Shown here: one piece after another, positions 58,179 through 64,000 of the stretch
Numbering within the stretch: the stretch's first letter is position 1
Layout of the letters: every line of letters starts with the position of its first letter
Source of the DNA: Nematostella vectensis
Lineage: Eukaryota; Cnidaria; Anthozoa; Actiniaria; Edwardsiidae
Direction: 5' to 3'
Length of the DNA stretch: 64,000 nt
Assembly: GCF_932526225.1 (NCBI RefSeq)
Contig: NC_064042.1
Location: 10,616,540 to 10,680,539, forward strand
Notes under the pieces: model-generated
The model's database searches: none
What the model was told of the DNA's origin: nothing
What the model saw: only the letters and a program-made list of their open reading frames with translations
Program-made: the position numbers and the translations under genes

Positions 58179-58262
58179 CTCTGCCAAATTTTCGTCTTTA
58201 ATAAGACTTTTTCAGTCTGCCCTAAAGAAGTCTTATTAAAGACGAAGATTTGGCAGAGTCGA
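58179..58262. mobile_element. Inverted pair of Penelope-like hammerhead ends
   Basis: Two copies of the sequence seen at 52122-52163, facing each other. The left one is on the - strand (core CTGAAAA, GAAA kept) and the right one on the + strand (core CTAAAGA, GAAG). Both keep the GTCTT-ATTA-AAGAC stem-loop and the TTTGGCAGAGTCG end. The core changes should abolish cleavage. Confidence 0.65.
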
Positions 58263-58899
58263 ACCCTCGCTACATAGATAGACAAAGGTAACCCAAGCAC
58301 TCGGTTTGTATTTTTTTACGCAAGAGAATTTGTATAGTAATGAAAAAATGGAAAATTAAAGAAAATAGACTTTCTAGTGGGCTCACTTTATTCTTGCCTG
58401 TCTATGGGATCTCTCCTGGGTATAATGGGTCCATTTTACTCATTCGTTTCCTTTCAGCACCAATGCATGACGAGAGAAGCAGAAGCGTGCCGAACTCAAT
58501 TCTGTCGAACTAAAAACAATGGCACGGCAAAAGCGCGACCTGGGAATCGGGCCTTTTTGTTTTTCCTCTCCAATTTTACACGACGTGCTTCACCACACTC
58601 TCTGTCAATTATCTCTTTGTATTTGGAATTTCAGGAATGAAAGTATGTTTCATAGGGCGCGGCATGACATACGATGTTTGCGCAAACACCGAAATAGACG
58701 AAAGTACGTGACATTTACTCACGAAGCTCCTCAAACATTAAAAAAAAAAGAGCTTAAAATGTTGCCGAGATAGGTCAAGGGCGTGTACCAAAACAACGTC
58801 TTTCCAAAAATAACCGTATTTTTGAAAGTTCGTTACGCTTTAAAGCACTCGCACACAAAAAATACACACAGCGAGAAAAGCTTTTAGCGAAGCGAGCTT

Positions 58900-59230
58900 G
58901 AGTGACTAAACGCACATCCAGGCCAATCAGAAGCTCGAATTCACTCACGTAATCTAGATACTCAAAAGGCCGGAATATTGTAATGTCCCTTAGCCAATCA
59001 AAATCCAACATTTTGTCACATGACAGAATTTGTTTTCGTCACAGAGGTCGCATCGATCAAGCGAAAGATAGAAACAAAATATCCGTCTTTTGACTAGTCA
59101 TGACAAAAGAATTACGAATTTAGAACGGATTTGAGCTGCAATAAGCCCTAATAATATGCCTACGGATAAATGAATTAAAAAGCTGGGTTTATGCTAGTTG
59201 CGAATCAAGTTAGGAAAATACTGAAGCAAG
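58900..59230 (+). promoter_or_regulatory. Candidate IP6K promoter region
   Basis: Two CCAAT boxes (GGCCAATCAGAAGC near 58921, AGCCAATCAAAATCC near 58993) lie 240-310 bases upstream of the IP6K start codon. No TATA box is evident. Position and CCAAT motifs are the only support. Confidence 0.3.
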
Positions 59231-59233
59231 TAT

Positions 59234-59450
59234 ATGTCGCAGAGACTTCCTAGAATTACAAAGATGGCGGGTCAAAGCGAAGTCGTCAAAGATTTTACAC
59301 CATTAGAACCGTTTGTTCACCAAGTCGGAGGGCACTCCTCTATGATGAAGTTCGACGAGATTTCCGTTTGTAAACCATATCAGGACAGAGAGGATTGTTT
59401 TTACAAGGAACTGCCTTCAGATATGAAAACCTTCACACCAGAATACAGAG
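59234..59450 (+). CDS. IP6K: Inositol hexakisphosphate kinase, first coding exon
   Basis: The exon encodes [22 protein letters not shown] and [18 protein letters not shown], which match the N-terminal region of IP6K1-3 almost residue for residue. It ends at a strong donor (AGAG|GTAAGG). Two in-frame ATGs are possible: 59234 and 59264 (MAGQSE), the second being closer to the family start. Catalytic PxxxDxKxG and later exons were not found before the window end, so they lie to the right. IP6Ks phosphorylate InsP6 to the pyrophosphate 5-InsP7. The DIPP gene that removes this group is the divergent neighbour. A broken copy of this exon is at 56011-56185. Confidence 0.88.
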
Positions 59451-60422
59451 GTAAGGAAGGAGGGAAATCTCTCGAGGACGAAGGAAACCAACTGACCGAT
59501 CGTTTCCGTTTCAATAATTCACTCGATATTACCGTTGCGATGTTCTGAAACTTTCGATTTTAAAAATCACCTTCTTTTCAAACTTTGATCTTTCATTATA
59601 TGGATAACAACAGTACGTAAATTTGACTCCAAACTAATTACAGCTAGTGACAGCAACTAAAAACAGAAAAGAAACCATGAAATGACAGTGCCCAACTAAT
59701 TCGTTATTGTTTTGACCAGAATGTCGTTGCTTTCATTGAATGATACCTATATGTAATTTAACTGTTTGAACCAGGAAATGTTTGCTTTTACATCGATAGG
59801 GGAAGAATCCGAAAAAAAAGGATTCTAATAAAAATATTGTCGTTATTACCGACTGAAACAATATTGTTTTTGGTCGTAAACAAACATCCAAAACGGTATT
59901 TTTTTTCGGGTTTATCTCTCTTGGAGGTCGGTTCTAATAATGCTACATTTTATTTCTCGTTAAATTGTCGGTATAGAGCTATATATTTTCCAAGAGTATG
60001 GCAAATGTTTTTGTATCTATGATAATTCCTTTTTCGAAAAGTCAAGAAAAATTACAATATTTGGTAAGGAGATATTAATATTTCTGATGGCCGATGTTAT
60101 TTACGTGAAATTTAGAATGTAATTTCTAATGATGGTTCTTTGTTCTGAAAATCGATTTAGAATATTGTTTGAGTTTGTCAATAGTGTAAGGTTTGTACAG
60201 CATCCATTTTTTCATAATTTCTGCACGTGAACTAGTAGTAAGTTATATAAATCATCCAATGTAGTTAATTTTTCTGCCTTTCTAGCTGTAGAATAATAGA
60301 TGTTAGGCTGTTTTAATCCCTTAAGCAAGATTATTTTTGATATTCACTGATACTAGGAGAGGCAGAGAAGCAGCTGTCTTTTCTTTGGATCCTTATCTGA
60401 TAAAAAGCACCCTGTTCTTGAT

Positions 60423-60729
60423 GGTTGTTTACGATTTAATCTGAAATTCCGGAATGAGATCCCAGTTTTTCCGGGATGCCATAATGGTAAGAAAAAGTTT
60501 CCTATATTCCAGAATTTCTGGGGAATAGTGGCTGAAAAGGGCCTTTGTCAAATATTCTACGGAAAACTGCAAATGGTACACGATTTTCCGGAATTTCTGG
60601 TATCCCTGGTTAAAGTGGGCTACCTCTCAAGCAACTCCACATTTTCCAGAAATTTTCCATTTGGAGGAATCTGTACCATTTACAAAATAACCAAAAGTAC
60701 CAGAATTTCTGATTAAATGGTAAACAACC
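60423..60729. mobile_element. MITE in IP6K intron
   Basis: Inverted ends GGTTGTTTACGATTTAATC / GATTAAATGGTAAACAACC. The interior holds several inverted short repeats of the CCAGAATTTCTGG type. About 307 bp, non-coding. Confidence 0.75.
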
Positions 60730-61807
60730 AATATGTTAAGATGTGAATTAAGCTAAAAAAATAAAAATATTTTCCATTTGCAAAGTATCATATTAGTTTC
60801 TAATTTGAGTTGAGGTTTAAGGAGATACTTTACATTGTATTAGCATTTATAGTGATAAGATTGTAATGAAAAATATTTTTGAGTCTTTTTGTTCAGTCTT
60901 GCAAAATATTCTGTTTTATCCAATCTCCAAAGCCAACGCTTGATTCCTTTTCACTGAAAACCTTAACATCTCTTAACTCTTTACTAAGAAAAAATATTCC
61001 CCTCCTGACCAAAATCACGCATGATGGAGCTAAAAATTAGAGTATACCTTGTATAAATGATAAAAAATGTTAGCTTACAATTTCAACTTCAGTTCTTTAC
61101 TATTCAACATGTCCTAATATTTATAATAAAATAAAAATAAACTCTCTTTTGCTGTATGTCTTTTATCGGTTTTCCTGTGGATTTAGAGGCTTGTGGTTAA
61201 ACACCATAAATCCACACTTGAAGTTATAAATTAATTATTTCCCCATGAGTCCACAGAAAACACTTTCAACATAGTACCAAGTTTTATGTGTATGTGTTCA
61301 AAACAGTTTTGTTAAAAAAATGTCCAGCTCTTTGAACTTTTATTGCACAATTTGATCAGGGCAAATAAAAATTTCCCTCACCCATTTCCATCTATGTATG
61401 ATAGTGTTTTTTTTGCACTTCTTGGTAATATTGTCCTAGCATCTTAGCTTCAGTGAGCTTTCCGAATAGCAATTTATTTGCACTTTATGAAAGGTCAGAT
61501 TGGTGTTTTAACTTTTTGTGTAGACCACACATTTTAATAGGGTCAGATAGCTACAGTATTAAGCCTTTGAGATGTGCAATCCATTTGCAATTGGCCTTAT
61601 GGGTACAACTCTGCATGTACCTTTCATGGCTGCAAGGGGTTTGGACCGCTCCCAGTTTTAAACCCTTTTTTAACAATATTATAACTGTTTACATTCACTA
61701 TCATTTAGGGCCTATGGTACTATCTCGTTGCTATGAAACTCCGTCGCTACAAAAGGGAAAAGCGCTTCACTTGGTTAAATAGACTAAAATCACCACGCAT
61801 CCTCCAG

Positions 61808-61882
61808 CGTGATTCCGTGGCCCAGTGGTTAGCACCTTTGACTCATAAACAAGCACTCCGTGTTCAGTCCCCGGTCTAGTCT
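61808..61882 (+). other. tRNA-like sequence (degenerate)
   Basis: A-box-like GTGGCCCAGTGGTTAGCA, a CTCATAA anticodon-loop-like sequence and a B-box-like GTTCAGTCCCC, followed by a run of T. The stems are mismatched, so it is probably a tRNA pseudogene or SINE head. Confidence 0.4.
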
Positions 61883-62706
61883 TTTTTTTTTCATTATTTT
61901 CTTCGAAACTCCAGTTCTACCTTTTTTTACTTTTTTTCCCAAGAGATTAAAATAAATTTTCGACATTTTGTAGAAGAAAATGCAATTTTCTTCTTTTCTT
62001 CAGTTTTTAGAGAATAAAAGGGCAATTCCATATTTAAATGCACTTTGTGTGAACTTTTTAACTTATCTTTATCAAGCTTTAATTTAACAAAACTGACAAT
62101 TTAAACTTTAAAGTTTATAAAAATCTATATATTGTTTGGTTTTCTAAAAAAATATTTTTTTTTTGCAAAATTCTTATTGGTACCCAAAGTTAAGGTAACA
62201 AGTTCCAAATTTCACCTGTGTTTAACTGGTTATATCTACTAAACTATTATACCAAATCCTGTCAAAAAGGCCTCATATATTCAAACATTAAAAGAAGCCT
62301 TAAATGTTTGATATCATGGTCTTGTTTAATACAGATTTTTCAATTTTATATGAAAATGCCAGGTGTAGGAAGTAATGTCCGTTACGAAAATTTCAGTTTT
62401 TCTTACATTTTAAGAAAAATATTAAAGATGTCTTTACTGGATATTCAGATCCTCTCCTAATCTAATCTAAAGCTTTGACATATATTTTCTTCCTACATTA
62501 TTTCCTTTTTTTTCACATTATTCCTGTAATGGACATTACATAACGGACATTACAGAAGAGATGCTTCCTTTTGGGCTTCCTGTGTAAAGGTTGTTAGGGT
62601 GGTTACACTGCCTAGGGGTGGTTACATAGTCTTGAATGGTTTTTCTCACTGACTGTTAATGTAGTGACTGCATAATCAATTCAATAATTCTGTTCTAACA
62701 TTTGAG

Positions 62707-64000
62707 ATGGGAGAACCAACATCTCTAAGAAGTCGTATGAGACAGTACAGAGAACAAATACGGAACAGTGCAGAGAAAAAAGAAGTCTTTGAAAAAGATA
62801 GAAATAGAAAACAGGCTGCAAGACTGAGAGAGAAAAATCAAGGAGTCAGTGCTGAAATCAAAGCCCATAGAAATAGGCTGAATAGAGAAAGAGTGGCGAA
62901 GTTCAGGGCTAACAAGAAGAGTGCACCAAAAGATAAGGATGGCAAAAATTCAATTTATAAATCAAGAAGGTCACTTGGGAAAGCTGTTTCAAGGGTTGCG
63001 AAGTCCCTGCCTTTTAGCCCAAAAAAGAAGAAAGTGGTTCTTGAGAAGCTTGCAGAAAGGTAAGGGCTTATCAAATCAAGTGTCCAGCCTAAAAACGTGA
63101 CAAGCGACGAAACTGTGAAAAAAGTGGAACAGTTCTATCGCCGTGATGACATTTCAAGGCTAGCACCTGGGAAGAAAGACTACATAACAGTCTGCAAAAT
63201 CCAGCTCCAGAAAAGGCACCTGTACTATACAGTGAAAGAAACACACTCCCTTTTCAAGCTTGAATATCCAGATGAGAAAATTGGGTCCAAGTTTGCAGAG
63301 CTAAAGCCAGTTTATGTGCTTCACAGGTCAGAAACCCCCAAAGATGCTTGCCTTTGCATGTATCATGAGAACATCATCCTCCATTGCGATGCACTGCACA
63401 AGGCCCTGATTTTCCTGCATACTCAAGCAGTTTTGTATCAAACTTCGTGTGTTGTCCTGATTCTTAGAAATATATGACAAGATGTTGTGAAGAGTGCTCA
63501 GAGAAGATCTTCGAATGGTTTGCAAGTTTTCAAGGGCCTGTTCTGAACACAGAGGTCTTTTGATGCCAGTGGTCACGGGAGGAGGCTAAGAATGAGCCTA
63601 GCCACAAGAGAAGGAAAGAAATTGATGACGAAACCACAAGTGCACCAAAAAAGAAGCTAATGAAATGTGCCAGATCAGGAACAGTGCTTGCTGCTTTTGA
63701 AAGCCTTAGGGAGAAGTTGTCTGAGTTCCTCAGACATGTATTAATAAAGAGGGAATGGAGCAACCACTTTCAGACCACACTACTCAGTATCTCCAATGGA
63801 AAGGCAGTGGTCCAGGTGGATTTCAGTGAGAACTACACGCTGCAACATCAAGGGGAGATCCAGTCAGCATACTGGAACCAAAGCCAGCTGACAGTGTTCA
63901 CCGTGTGTGTCTGGATGAGCAAGGATGAGCAGAAGAGCATGGTATTTGTCAGCGACGACCTCGACCATGACAAGACCAGTGTCTGTCCTGTCAATGCTCA
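62707..64000 (+). pseudogene. Broken transposase-like gene of a multi-copy family (runs off window)
   Basis: Frame pieces: 62707-63060 (very basic coiled region, AARLREKNQG), an in-frame TAA at 63061, then TVKKVEQFYRRDDISRLAPGKKDYI and KIGSKFAELKPVYVL, a frameshift near 63415, a Cys-rich piece (CCEECSEKIFEWF) and VVQVDFSENYTLQHQGEIQSAYW up to the edge. This order is known from multi-copy invertebrate and fish genes of unknown function. The DFSEN motif could be the first acidic residue of a DDE nuclease, but that is inference. Stops (63061, 63473, 63559) and frame changes show this copy is dead. It probably lies in the IP6K intron. Confidence 0.6.

Larger units (their letters stand above)
59451..62706. 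other. IP6K intron 1 (part) with small elements
   Basis: AT-rich with no credible further IP6K exon. Contains the MITE at 60423-60729 and a tRNA-like relic near 61808. Confidence 0.55.

Noticed and set aside
61808-61882. Functional tRNA-Met gene
   Set aside because: A and B boxes are present, but acceptor, anticodon and T stems have several mismatches.

Overview
The window looks like invertebrate animal nuclear DNA, most likely from an anthozoan cnidarian such as a sea anemone. This is inferred from intron-rich animal genes, dense short inverted-repeat transposons, a Penelope-like element with a GIY-YIG domain, DIRS-like and Gypsy-like elements, and multi-copy anthozoan-type gene families. 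I could not confirm the species. Bacterial features such as operons, ribosome binding sites and CRISPR arrays are absent.

Layout. Positions 1-6044 are a partial second copy of 26784-34467 (a segmental duplication). Positions 6.0-10.6 kb are intergenic with two related LINE 3'-end-like repeats. A decayed multi-exon gene of an expanded uncharacterised family lies at 10.7-14.9 kb. Its 3' end is tandemly duplicated, and the second copy is split by a truncated Gypsy element at 16722-18562. A broken repetitive ORF region follows at 18.8-19.4 kb. The 3' half of a PELP1-like gene runs on the + strand from 21.3 to 31.2 kb, and an astacin metalloprotease gene on the - strand (23.1-27.2 kb) is nested in its intron. 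RNF168-like (33.6-37.0 kb, -) and TMEM164 (38.1-41.8 kb, -) follow. A degenerate DIRS-like retroelement occupies 42.8-45.4 kb. A diphosphoinositol polyphosphate phosphohydrolase (DIPP, NUDT3-type) gene occupies 48.5-53.5 kb (-), with Penelope-like remnants in its last intron. The first coding exon of an inositol hexakisphosphate kinase (IP6K) lies at 59.2 kb (+). The window ends in a broken transposase-like gene.

Functional themes. RNF168 is a chromatin ubiquitin ligase of the DNA damage response. PELP1 is a scaffold of ribosome maturation and nuclear receptor signalling. DIPP and IP6K catalyse opposite steps of inositol pyrophosphate turnover and here lie head to head, 5.7 kb apart. By joining exons on splice signals I obtained uninterrupted reading frames for DIPP (145 aa), TMEM164 (275 aa) and RNF168 (340 aa).

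The observations that most deserve checking are the segmental duplication with its post-duplication SINE insertion and minisatellite expansion, the missing zinc-motif exon of the astacin, hammerhead-like motifs at Penelope-element ends, the Gypsy copy ending in inverted LTR tips, the tandem SUMO-interaction-like repeats separated by UAG, and the DIPP/IP6K gene pair.
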